NCBI GenBank assembly: GCA_017432285.1
Contig: JAFRJM010000010.1
Span: 124,001-188,000, forward strand
From: Oscillospiraceae bacterium
Lineage (GTDB): Bacteria > Bacillota > Clostridia > Oscillospirales > Ruminococcaceae
Reading direction: 5' to 3'
Length of the DNA stretch: 64,000 bases
Positions 43,969 through 51,382 of this stretch are shown here, one piece after another. The notes under the pieces are model-generated. The model was not told the DNA's origin, did no database searches, and was given only the letters and a program-made list of their open reading frames with translations. Both the position numbers and the translations under genes were made by a program. Within the stretch, counting starts at the first letter, position 1; each line of letters opens with the position of its first letter.

Positions 43969-43974
43969 ATTATA
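43969..43974 (-). promoter_or_regulatory. Extended -10 promoter of the M23-murA transcript
   Basis: TATAAT preceded by TGT (TGn extension) on the minus strand, about 38 nt before the ATG; no good -35 box is seen. Confidence 0.5.
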
Positions 43975-44031
43975 ACACAGATGAATCCATATTTCATGCA
44001 AACTTTGTGAACAACAGCCTAAACAAAGCAG

Positions 44032-44062
44032 ATGCGGGACCGCCTGTGACAGCGTCCCGCAT
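44032..44062 (-). terminator. Hairpin after divIC
   Basis: ATGCGGGAC (44032-44040) and GTCCCGCAT (44054-44062) form a 9-bp stem; on the minus strand the tail is CTGCTTTGTTT, a modest T-rich tract. Confidence 0.6.
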
Positions 44063-44081
44063 ATTATGCAATTAGAATAAC

Positions 44082-44411
44082 CTAGTTGTCGAAACCGTAG
44101 ATGTCTTCGAACACTCTTTCCCCTACAGCGGCATACCCCAGTTTTTCTCTGGCTATTCGTTCAATGATCTCTTCATCTGATCCGTTAAGAATACGTACCA
44201 GTTCATCATTTTCCTGCCTTGCTACAGCTATTTCAGCCATTACTGCCTCGAGCTTCTCTTCCTGCTGGTGGAGCCTCCACCTTACTGAAATAACAGCGAT
44301 AAGGAGATAGATACAGGCGACAGAAAGAATAGTCAGCACAAGCCTGCGGCGGAACTGCTTAGCCTGCCGTGCCTTAACTTCGATAGAATCTGCTTTTCTT
44401 TCTCTTGCCAT
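44082..44411 (-). CDS. divIC: FtsB/DivIC-family septum protein
   Basis: 109 residues. A basic cytoplasmic N-terminus, one membrane helix at about 28-46 (LVLTILSVACIYLLIAVISV) and a heptad coiled coil (WRLHQQEEKLEAVMAEIA..QENDELVRIL) followed by IERIAREKLGYAAVGERVF, the DivIC/FtsB signature. It helps assemble the divisome with FtsL and DivIB. It begins 5 nt after rqcP, directly adjacent, so the sporulation genes yabP and yabQ that normally separate the two are missing. Confidence 0.9.
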   Translation of the reverse strand: MARERKADSIEVKARQAKQFRRRLVLTILSVACIYLLIAVISVRWRLHQQEEKLEAVMAEIAVARQENDELVRILNGSDEEIIERIAREKLGYAAVGERVFEDIYGFDN

Positions 44412-44416
44412 AAACC

Positions 44417-44656
44417 TTATAGCATCCTGTACATGGTCTTGGCCATGTCTTTTGACTGATTTTCCTGTACTGCAGTGATCTCAAATTTAATGAGTCCGTC
44501 GCCCATCTTGATCTCGACGACATCGCCGACCTGAACATTATACGAAGCTTTTACCGGTCTTCCGTTGACAGTCACACGGTCGGCGTCACACACTTCGTTT
44601 GCCACAGTTCTGCGCTTAATTATCCTACTTACTTTTAAATATTTGTCAATTCTCAT
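44417..44656 (-). CDS. rqcP: RqcP (YabO) S4-domain RNA-binding protein
   Basis: 79 residues forming one S4 domain: MRIDKYLKVSRIIKRRTVANEVC, RVTVNGRPVKASYNVQVGDVVEI. RqcP works with RqcH in adding C-terminal alanine tails to nascent chains on stalled 50S subunits. The longest frame starts at a GTG inside the upstream hairpin; the family always starts at MRxDK, as here. The ATG comes 4 nt after the T tract of the hup terminator and has no SD, so the gene must be read by read-through and perhaps started as a near-leaderless message. Confidence 0.92.
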   Translation of the reverse strand: MRIDKYLKVSRIIKRRTVANEVCDADRVTVNGRPVKASYNVQVGDVVEIKMGDGLIKFEITAVQENQSKDMAKTMYRML

Positions 44657-44660
44657 GTGG

Positions 44661-44690
44661 AAAAATGAAGCCCCAAGAAGAACTTGGGGC
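44661..44690 (-). terminator. Terminator between hup and rqcP
   Basis: GCCCCAAG (44683-44690 side) pairs with CTTGGGGC (44670-44677) with a 5-nt loop, then TTCATTTTT on the minus strand. Confidence 0.82.
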
Positions 44691-44710
44691 ACAAGAAAAC
44701 ATTGTCTCTA

Positions 44711-44983
44711 TTATTTTACAGCGTCTTTCAGGGCTTTGCCTGCTGCAAACTTCGGAACTCTGGTCTCTTTAACCTCAACCTTTGCACCGGTCATGGGGTT
44801 AATAGCGGTGCGGGCAGCGCGGCGTTTTGCCTCAAAACTTCCGAATCCAACGACCTGGACCTTCTCACCTTTTACGAGAGCTTCTGTAATAGCTTCAAAT
44901 GTAGCTTTAACTGCCTTCTCTGAATCCTTCTTTGTTAAACCAGCCTTGTCAGCAACAAGTGCTACGAGTTCAGCTTTTGTCAT
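44711..44983 (-). CDS. hup: HU family DNA-binding protein
   Basis: 90 residues, exactly the length of HU. MTKAELVALVADKAG, VQVVGFGSFEAKRRAARTAINPMTGAKVEVKETRVPKF and the C-terminal AGKALKDAV are all canonical; proline of the beta-arm tip (NPMTG) that intercalates in DNA is present. TAAGGAG lies 7-8 nt before the ATG. It has its own promoter with an inverted repeat and is closed by a terminator, so its level is set apart from the flanking rqcP and flippase genes. Confidence 0.97.
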   Translation of the reverse strand: MTKAELVALVADKAGLTKKDSEKAVKATFEAITEALVKGEKVQVVGFGSFEAKRRAARTAINPMTGAKVEVKETRVPKFAAGKALKDAVK

Positions 44984-45019
44984 TTTAATAATTCTCCTTA
45001 ATAATTCTTTATATATTTG

Positions 45020-45049
45020 ATACGATTTCACATATCTTAAAAATCGTAT
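45020..45049. promoter_or_regulatory. Inverted repeat at the hup promoter
   Basis: ATACGATTT (45020-45028) and AAATCGTAT (45041-45049) form a perfect 9-bp inverted repeat with a 12-bp spacer. The second arm overlaps the -10 hexamer, so it could be an operator or, in the transcript, a leader hairpin. Confidence 0.6.
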
Positions 45050-45074
45050 AATAACAAATTAGTTTAATCTTGAA
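45046..45074 (-). promoter_or_regulatory. Promoter of hup
   Basis: TTCAAG (45069-45074) and TTATAC (45046-45051) on the minus strand with 17-bp spacing; both deviate slightly from consensus. Confidence 0.5.
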
Positions 45075-45086
45075 ACTTAAAATAGT

Positions 45087-46826
45087 TTACTTTAAAATGC
45101 CGATTTTTTCAAGTATTCCGGCGATTTTCTCACCTTTTGGAATTGTTGATAACGTCTCTTTGGTAAGGATGTTTAATTTTATTGTCAAAAGAAGATAAAA
45201 CAGTCCCGCAATGCCCACACTGAGCACTATGATAACGCGTCCCGGATGGATCTTCTCAAGACCCATGTAGCACAGCCTCGCAACCGCTCCTGTAGCAACT
45301 CCAGCGATTATCGGTTTTATTAGTGCCTCGACGTAATTGATCTGCAGCCCTGAATATTTAACCAGCAGGTACAATCCCACTATCCCTGTCAGTGTAAAAC
45401 AGCACAGGTTACCGAGAGGAGCGGCCTTTATGTTGAGTTCGGGGATCGCAATGAATATATAGTTGGTAACGACCTTTACGACGCATCCTGCCACCATAAG
45501 CTTTACCGGAACGTCGATCTTCCCGATTGCCTGCAGCATCGTATTGACAGAACTGGTCAGGCTTGAAAATACCGCAGCAACACCAAGAACAGTCAGCATC
45601 GGAGCTGCAAGCTGAGACCCGACAGGAAGAGAAGGATACAGCAGATTCAGAAGAGGAAGCGCCATGAACGCCATACCGAATCCCGCTGGTGCAGCAATAA
45701 GCATCGTGGTCGTCAATGTCTGTTCCACGCTTTTCTTGACACCAGCCATATCACCACTGCTGTATGCCCCCGCTATATGAGGCAGCGCACTGGTACCGAA
45801 TGTAGCCGTAATTGTAGGAACCAGATCGAAAAGCGGCATACCGTATCCGTACACTTCATACAGGTAGTTTGCCAGGTCGGTCACTTCAACATCGATCAGG
45901 TTGAACAGACCATGGTGAGATGCGTAAAGGGTATCAAGATTGGTCTCTATAACTTTTGTCAGTCTGCGCAGTACCGTAGCATTATCGATCAGTCCGGTAA
46001 TACGCAGTGCAATTGCGGAAAGAGCCAGAGGAAAACCGAAGCGGAGGATCTGTTTGCGAAGCACATCGACTCGCTCCGGATCCGGACTGTTCTCCAGCAT
46101 CTCGTTTGTTATCTCGCTGCCTTTCCTTTTGTAGATGATCAGCATGCAGATATAACCTGCAAATGTTGAAACAGTGACCGCGAAGATGGCGCCTGCGGCA
46201 CTGAAAGACAGGATAGATGATACCTCTGTGGCTTCTGTCTGGGGAATTCCCATAACTGTGCCAAAAGTATCATACTCATTGGAAAGATACCGGTTGAGGA
46301 ATACAACAGCCGCATATCCAAACACTGCCTTGAAGATGACTTCAACTACCTGGGAAACTGCAGTCGGAACCATATTTGAGAGGCCCTGATAATATCCCCT
46401 GTAAGCGCTCATAAGGCAACTAAAGAAGATAGACGGGGCTACAGCAAGAACTGCATAGTAGCTCTCCGGATTCTTCATAAAACCGGCCGTCAATGGCTGG
46501 GCCAACAACATAAGCCCTCCACTGCCAATCAGACCAATGATGGAAAACAGGAATACAGACTGCTTTTTCAGTTCGACTACGTCCTTGTAGCAGCCTTTAG
46601 CAGCATATCCGGCCACCAGTCTGGCTACTGCAGAAGGAAAGCCGGTGACAGCAACAGCATAAATGGCACTGTAAATATTATAGGCAGTCTGATAGTATCC
46701 CCATCCACCTCCCGCCAAACGGGAAATGAGAGGAAACTTGTATATCAGACCGACTACTTTAACAATTGCTATAGCAAGAGTAAGTGTCAGCGCACCCTCT
46801 GTTATTGTTTGCTTTTTACTTGCCAA
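45087..46826 (-). CDS. SpoVB/MATE-type polysaccharide or lipid II flippase
   Basis: 579 residues with about fourteen membrane helices. The start TLTLAIAIVKVVGLIYKFPLISRLAGG, the AYRGYYQGLSNMVPTAVSQVVEV block and AAVFSSLTSSVNTMLQAIGK are typical of the SpoVB branch of the MOP superfamily, which moves lipid-linked glycans across the membrane. In a spore former it would be SpoVB; the missing sporulation neighbours suggest a role in cell-wall or surface-glycan export here. The start codon is TTG at 46824-46826 with AGGGG 6 nt upstream. Confidence 0.88.
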   Translation of the reverse strand: MASKKQTITEGALTLTLAIAIVKVVGLIYKFPLISRLAGGGWGYYQTAYNIYSAIYAVAVTGFPSAVARLVAGYAAKGCYKDVVELKKQSVFLFSIIGLIGSGGLMLLAQPLTAGFMKNPESYYAVLAVAPSIFFSCLMSAYRGYYQGLSNMVPTAVSQVVEVIFKAVFGYAAVVFLNRYLSNEYDTFGTVMGIPQTEATEVSSILSFSAAGAIFAVTVSTFAGYICMLIIYKRKGSEITNEMLENSPDPERVDVLRKQILRFGFPLALSAIALRITGLIDNATVLRRLTKVIETNLDTLYASHHGLFNLIDVEVTDLANYLYEVYGYGMPLFDLVPTITATFGTSALPHIAGAYSSGDMAGVKKSVEQTLTTTMLIAAPAGFGMAFMALPLLNLLYPSLPVGSQLAAPMLTVLGVAAVFSSLTSSVNTMLQAIGKIDVPVKLMVAGCVVKVVTNYIFIAIPELNIKAAPLGNLCCFTLTGIVGLYLLVKYSGLQINYVEALIKPIIAGVATGAVARLCYMGLEKIHPGRVIIVLSVGIAGLFYLLLTIKLNILTKETLSTIPKGEKIAGILEKIGILK

Positions 46827-46850
46827 TCTGTACCCCTACATGCTAATTAA

Positions 46851-46876
46851 GCCGGCGAACAATATGGTTCGCCGGC
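46851..46876 (-). terminator. Hairpin after the zinc-ribbon protein gene
   Basis: GCCGGCGAAC (46851-46860) and GTTCGCCGGC (46867-46876) form a perfect 10-bp stem with a 6-nt loop. The minus-strand tail TTAATTAG is poor, so termination may be partial. Confidence 0.6.
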
Positions 46877-46898
46877 CCAACACGCTTACAACTTTTTA

Positions 46899-47444
46899 TC
46901 AGCTGAGCTCGACACCGCAGACCGGGCAGACCTTTGTGCCGGCAGGAAGTACTACTCCGCATACCGGGCAGGTGATCGTTGCCTCTTCAGCCTTATCCTC
47001 AACGGATTCAATGGCTTCCTCGATGCTGTCCTTGATCTCGTCGATCGTATCTGCAGCATCTTCTACTGCTTCTTCGACTGTCTCTTCAGCTTCTTCAAAT
47101 GTCTCTTCAACTGTTTCCTCAACTGCTTCTTTTGCAGCAAGTGCAGCTGCACGTTTCTCATCGAGAGCCAGCAGAGATGCCGCAACATCCTTCAGCTCAT
47201 CGATAACAGACTCCTTGTCTGCTTCCTCACCACTTACGACCTCGTTGAATACGAGTTCTCCAAGTTTCAGGAAGAGATCCTTCTGCTGTCCTTTAAGTTT
47301 CAGTTCTTCTGCTTTGTCTTTTCCCTGATCGATCAGATCATTTGCTGTATCCTTTGCGGACTCAGCAAGATCGGATGCTGTGGAAACTGCAGACTCCCAT
47401 AAAGCTTTACCCTGTTTAGAAAGCTTATCAAAAAAATCGCTCAT
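46899..47444 (-). CDS. Acidic coiled-coil protein with C-terminal zinc ribbon
   Basis: 181 residues. An amphipathic helical N-terminus (DFFDKLSKQGKALWESAVSTA with several Ala/Asp repeats) leads to a long acidic helix of Glu-Glu-Thr-Val repeats (108-155), and the C-terminus is a zinc ribbon with C159-x2-C162 and C173-x2-C176 (TCPVCG and KVCPVCG). Low-complexity Glu/Ala runs suggest an extended coil, and the zinc ribbon resembles the zinc-knuckle of DUF proteins found in Clostridia. No function is known. It has a strong promoter of its own and AAAGG before the ATG. Confidence 0.78.
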   Translation of the reverse strand: MSDFFDKLSKQGKALWESAVSTASDLAESAKDTANDLIDQGKDKAEELKLKGQQKDLFLKLGELVFNEVVSGEEADKESVIDELKDVAASLLALDEKRAAALAAKEAVEETVEETFEEAEETVEEAVEDAADTIDEIKDSIEEAIESVEDKAEEATITCPVCGVVLPAGTKVCPVCGVELS

Positions 47445-47515
47445 TTTTATATCCTTTCATGAACTAAAATTTGTTCGTCTTTTTAAGGGTTTTCCTATCC
47501 CCTACTGATACCGTC

Positions 47516-47544
47516 ATTATATCTAAAGGTATGCTTAAATTCAA
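47516..47544 (-). promoter_or_regulatory. Promoter of the zinc-ribbon protein gene
   Basis: TTGAAT (47539-47544) and TATAAT (47516-47521) on the minus strand with 17-bp spacing. Confidence 0.78.
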
Positions 47545-47586
47545 TTAAAATGCAAAAAACTTCACATTAATTTCACAACCATTTAA

Positions 47587-48531
47587 CTAATCACTGATAT
47601 CGAGTCCACCTATGAACTCACGCAGAACAGAATCCTTAGGAACAAGCTCCATAGGAAGCGTTCCGGCCTGCCCAAAACTGTCAGCAAGTATCTCCAGTTC
47701 AGGCTGATATTTGCCTCCTTTTCCTTCATCAGCAAGCGATCTAAGATCATTAACATACAAACATGGCTCATAGTCCAGCGCTGTATTAAGGAGGAAATCC
47801 GCATCGACTTTAAACGGCTTGATCCATTTTTCTTCGCCAGCCATGATGTTCTTCCACAGAGCAAGAGTGTTCTCCGCACTGTGTCCGCGGTCTCTTTCGT
47901 CCCTGATCACTCTTCTTGTTATTCGGATATCTCTCGTCGCTATGATCCTTTTTCTTCCTTCATAGTACTCCGTGCGGAGACCCGCATATATTTTAAGAAC
48001 AGCACCGGCATCAACGCTTTGTGTAAGCTCAGGGTTCAAAGCATGAATGCCTTCAATAATAACAGCCGAGTTATCATCAACATGAACCTCCTGTGCATCA
48101 GGTGTAGATCTGTGAGTAGCAAAATCAAAACTGGGGATCATGGTCGTTCCTGTAGTGGTAAGTTTGTTCAGGCACTCATTCACAGCATCTACATTCAACG
48201 CATGCAGATGTTCAAAGTCCGGCTCTCCGTTTTTTTGTTTCGGATATTCCTCAAGATTCTTGAAGAAATTGTCCAGAGAGATGACAGATGTTTTCTTTCC
48301 CATCCTTGTCATAGCGCGGGCAAGCAATCTCGAGCTTGTCGTTTTACCGCTTGCGGAAGGTCCCGAAACCAGTATTACCGGCACTCCGGATTCAAGCAGT
48401 TTCGATGCGATCTGTTCCACTCTGAGGCGATATCCGCTCTCGCATTTCTCTATAAATGAGGGCAGCGAAGATAATTCTCTCAGTTCCTTCAGCTGTATCC
48501 TTTTTTTATCCTCAAATACCATGATCGTCAT
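47587..48531 (-). CDS. Uridine kinase-like nucleoside kinase
   Basis: 314 residues. VILVSGPSASGKTTSSRLLA is a Walker A loop, VISLDNFFKNLEEYP matches the D-FY segment of uridine kinase, and VIIEGIHALNPEL the following strand; ITRRVIRDERDRGHSAENTLALW is the lid with catalytic arginines. The length is greater than ordinary Udk, with extra helices at the N-terminus (1-45) and C-terminus (about 245-314). It probably phosphorylates uridine or a related nucleoside. GGAG lies 4 nt before the ATG, and its start overlaps the end of hemZ by 20 nt, so translation is coupled. Confidence 0.82.
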   Translation of the reverse strand: MTIMVFEDKKRIQLKELRELSSLPSFIEKCESGYRLRVEQIASKLLESGVPVILVSGPSASGKTTSSRLLARAMTRMGKKTSVISLDNFFKNLEEYPKQKNGEPDFEHLHALNVDAVNECLNKLTTTGTTMIPSFDFATHRSTPDAQEVHVDDNSAVIIEGIHALNPELTQSVDAGAVLKIYAGLRTEYYEGRKRIIATRDIRITRRVIRDERDRGHSAENTLALWKNIMAGEEKWIKPFKVDADFLLNTALDYEPCLYVNDLRSLADEGKGGKYQPELEILADSFGQAGTLPMELVPKDSVLREFIGGLDISD

Positions 48532-49966
48532 AAAACTCCTTTATATATTGCTTCCTCTGCAGCATCTCATCGAATCGATCCAGATATTCCTGCGGATACT
48601 TAAGGTCAAACACCCTTTCGATGAGATTGCTCTTAGGATCCATTAGTTTTGTTACTGCTCCTGCTCCGCAGGCGATGATGGATTGCACTTCATCCATGAT
48701 AAACAGGTTGTAAAGGCATTCATATCCGGGTTTTGCATATCCGGTGTTCTCGAGGCTGTCCACAGTTCCTTTCTGTCTGTACATGTAATACGGTGCGTAT
48801 CCGGCATCCACAAGCACCTCCTGAGCGTAGTCTACCATCAGAGCCGCATCAGGTGAGAAGATCTCAGACTGATTCTCTCTCATCCGCGACGCTCTCTTCA
48901 GTGTAAGCGCATGGACTGTTATGCTTTCAGGCTTCAGCACATCCAGCGCCCACGTCATGCTGTTTCTGAAACTTTCAATATCATCACCCGGCAATCCGGC
49001 GATAAAATCTGCATTGATGTTATCAAATCCGATCTCTCTTGCCAGTCTGTAGCATTCCTCTATCTGCGCTGCCGTATGTCTTCTTCCGACCTTCTGCAGC
49101 ACAAAATCGTTACCAGTCTGCGGGTTGATCGAGATCCTGGAGACTCCTGCACTCTTCAGAACCTCAAGCTTCTCTCTGGATATAGTATCCGGTCTTCCTG
49201 CCTCAACACAGTATTCAACGTCCGCAGGCATGCCAAAACAATTGTCCACCGCCTGAGTCAGCTGAACAAGCTCATCTGCACTAAGAACTGTCGGGGTACC
49301 TCCCCCGATATAGACAGTCTGCATGACCAGTCCCAGAGATTTTATTATCTCAGAAGTGAACTCTATCTCCCTGCATAATGCATCAAGATACGGCTTGATT
49401 AGTTTCCTTTCTTTTTCTGTCGATTTGGAAACAAAAGAACAGTAACTGCATCTGGAAGGGCAGAAAGGAATGGACACATACAGTGAGAAACCCTTATCAC
49501 ATACTTTCTCGCCAAGTTTCATCCCGTTTTCTGCAGTTATCCTGACCAGTTTCGCCTTTTTTTCAGATACCAGAGCATGATCCACCAGATACTTCTGTGC
49601 TTCGTCCGCTGTCATACCTGAAGAGATCAAATTTGCTGCATATTTCGCCGGCCTTACACCGGTCATTATGCCGAATTCCGGTCTTTTTCCTGTAAGGTCA
49701 GAAAGACATTGGAAAAGCATCACAGCCAATCTGTACTCTATGGCCTTGCTATCGCCATCAGTTTCGTCAGCTTCCAGCTTGCTGCTTTTTCCATTTATGC
49801 GAGCCTCTGCTGTCAGCTGTCTTTCAGGTCCGTCATAATAAGCTGCACAGAACTCGTCAGGATATTCCTCTGGCAGATCTTTCACGATCTCTACCTGCCA
49901 GAAAAACATCCTGGTGATGTTTTCCAGTTCATAGTGATATTCATCTTTGTTTAAGAACAATATCAT
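48512..49966 (-). CDS. hemZ: Coproporphyrinogen III oxidase-like radical SAM protein HemZ
   Basis: 484 residues. An N-terminal helical region of about 160 residues precedes the radical SAM domain with C-x3-C-x2-C in FCPSRCSYCSF and VYIGGGTPTVLSADELVQL; INPQTGNDFVLQKVGRRH and INADFIAGLPGDDIESF are HemN/HemZ motifs. HemZ is the oxygen-independent coproporphyrinogen dehydrogenase homologue of Firmicutes; many such proteins may instead act in heme transfer. No other heme genes are in view. It overlaps the next upstream gene by 4 nt (ATGA) and the kinase by 20 nt. Confidence 0.88.
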   Translation of the reverse strand: MILFLNKDEYHYELENITRMFFWQVEIVKDLPEEYPDEFCAAYYDGPERQLTAEARINGKSSKLEADETDGDSKAIEYRLAVMLFQCLSDLTGKRPEFGIMTGVRPAKYAANLISSGMTADEAQKYLVDHALVSEKKAKLVRITAENGMKLGEKVCDKGFSLYVSIPFCPSRCSYCSFVSKSTEKERKLIKPYLDALCREIEFTSEIIKSLGLVMQTVYIGGGTPTVLSADELVQLTQAVDNCFGMPADVEYCVEAGRPDTISREKLEVLKSAGVSRISINPQTGNDFVLQKVGRRHTAAQIEECYRLAREIGFDNINADFIAGLPGDDIESFRNSMTWALDVLKPESITVHALTLKRASRMRENQSEIFSPDAALMVDYAQEVLVDAGYAPYYMYRQKGTVDSLENTGYAKPGYECLYNLFIMDEVQSIIACGAGAVTKLMDPKSNLIERVFDLKYPQEYLDRFDEMLQRKQYIKEFYDDHGI

Positions 49967-50529
49967 TGAAGGAATGGATTCCTTTCTTTTTCTTCCGACA
50001 GAACAGTAATCGGTCCGTGGCCGGGCAGGACCTGATAATCACTGTCAAATGCGAGGATCTTAGCTAATGATCTCTGCATATTGTTCAGATCCCCTCCGGG
50101 AAGATCTGTACGCCCTATGCTTCTGTAAAAAAGCGTGTCCCCTGCAAACATCAGATCGCCGCAAAGGAACAAAACGCTTCCTTCGGTATGTCCGGGAACC
50201 TCAACTACAGAAAACCTCATGCCCGCCAGTTCGATTTCTTCTCCATCTTTTACTTCATGATCCGGAACTCTATTCAGGCGGTACACGTCCCCTTTGCCTA
50301 TCCACACTTCAGCACCTGTGGCATCCAGAAGCTCTTCAAGAGCACCTGTGTGATCATCGTGCCCGTGTGTAAGAAGAACTCCGACGCATGATAGTCCATG
50401 ATCATCCAAAAATGACAGTATCTTCTGAGCTTCTGCCCCCGGATCAACTATCACACATTTCTTTTCATCTTCTGTAATGATGTAGCAATTTGTTGCCAAC
50501 ATGCCTACAGGAATAGCCCAGCATTTCAT
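49963..50529 (-). CDS. Metallo-beta-lactamase-fold hydrolase (glyoxalase II-like)
   Basis: 188 residues. The metal motif reads LLTHGHDDHTGALEEL (H-x-H-x-D-H), with further ligands in EVPGHTEGSVLF, FAGDTLF and LPGHGPIT. The compact size and these motifs match YycJ-unrelated hydroxyacylglutathione hydrolase-like proteins of Firmicutes, whose substrates are thioesters such as glyoxalase products. GAGG precedes the ATG. It is the first gene of the operon reading on to hemZ and the kinase. Confidence 0.86.
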   Translation of the reverse strand: MKCWAIPVGMLATNCYIITEDEKKCVIVDPGAEAQKILSFLDDHGLSCVGVLLTHGHDDHTGALEELLDATGAEVWIGKGDVYRLNRVPDHEVKDGEEIELAGMRFSVVEVPGHTEGSVLFLCGDLMFAGDTLFYRSIGRTDLPGGDLNNMQRSLAKILAFDSDYQVLPGHGPITVLSEEKERNPFLQ

Positions 50530-50549
50530 AGCAATACCTCGTTTTTTTG

Positions 50550-50555
50550 ATTATA
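50550..50555 (-). promoter_or_regulatory. Extended -10 promoter of the hydrolase-hemZ operon
   Basis: TATAAT with an upstream TGC (TGn extension) on the minus strand, about 21 nt before the ATG at 50529; no -35 box is recognised. Confidence 0.55.
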
Positions 50556-50648
50556 GCACAGTCATCTGTCCCTTGTTCAGCACCATTCGGCCATAATGTA
50601 GTACAATGGTCTATAAAGTAATTATTTATAGAAAACAAAGGCATTGAC

Positions 50649-51344
50649 ATGAGATATCCTAACATCCAAAAAGCAGTTTTTCTGTTACGTCAAAACCGTT
50701 TCGTCGCACAAGTGCTCCTTAATGGTTCTGAAGAAATCGTGCATGTAAAAAACACGGGCAGATGCAAGGAACTTCTGATCCCAGGCTGTACCGTTTATCT
50801 GTGCCGTTCTGACAATGTTTCCAGAAAGACCAGATACGACCTCGTAGCTGTAGAAAAAGAAACAGAAAACGGTATTCTAATCGTTAATATCGACAGCCAG
50901 ATACCCAATGACGTCGCTGCTGAATGGCTGCCTAACTCTGGTCTTTTCTCTCAGGATGCCGTTTATCAGCGTGAGTATACGTTCGGCAATTCCAGATTCG
51001 ATTTCTATATTGAAGATAATGGAAAAAAAGCATTCGTTGAGATCAAAGGCTGCACTCTTGAAAACAGCGGTATATGCCGATTCCCTGATGCTCCCACAGA
51101 AAGAGGCGTAAAACATATTAACGAACTGATTGCTGCGGTGAACGCCGGATACGAGGCATATATCCTGTTTATCGTCCAGATGGAGGGCATGAAACATCTT
51201 GTGCCTAATGACGAGACTCATCCCGAATTTGGTTCAGCTCTGAGGAATGCTGCTTCATCAGGCGTACACATAATGGCAGTGGAATGCGATGTCAGCGAAG
51301 ACGCCATTTCCGCTTGTAGGAGGATACCCGTTCAGTTACAATGA
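50649..51344 (+). CDS. sfsA: SfsA family DNA/RNA nuclease
   Basis: 231 residues. An OB-like N-terminus (NRFVAQVLLNGSEEIVHVKNTGRCKELLIPG) precedes a PD-(D/E)xK nuclease-like core: SRFDFYIEDNGKKAFVEIKGCTLE and the AYILFIVQMEG strand. SfsA (sugar fermentation stimulation protein) binds DNA and is probably a nuclease of repair. The NTGRCKELL and FVEIKGC blocks are diagnostic. The ATG follows a weak SD (AAAGG). The beta-glucosidase gene follows 38 nt later and probably shares the transcript. Confidence 0.92.
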   Translation: MRYPNIQKAVFLLRQNRFVAQVLLNGSEEIVHVKNTGRCKELLIPGCTVYLCRSDNVSRKTRYDLVAVEKETENGILIVNIDSQIPNDVAAEWLPNSGLFSQDAVYQREYTFGNSRFDFYIEDNGKKAFVEIKGCTLENSGICRFPDAPTERGVKHINELIAAVNAGYEAYILFIVQMEGMKHLVPNDETHPEFGSALRNAASSGVHIMAVECDVSEDAISACRRIPVQLQ

Positions 51345-51382
51345 GAGCAGATATTTAAAGCACTTTTACAGGAGGAACTGCG

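Noticed and set aside
45087-46826. Proof of spore formation from a SpoVB-like gene
   Set aside because: The MOP/SpoVB family also occurs in non-sporulating Firmicutes, and the neighbouring yabP and yabQ genes are missing.
46726-47328. 200-residue Ser-rich plus-strand frame
   Set aside because: The serine repeats are the complement of the Glu-rich helix of the zinc-ribbon protein gene at 46899-47444.
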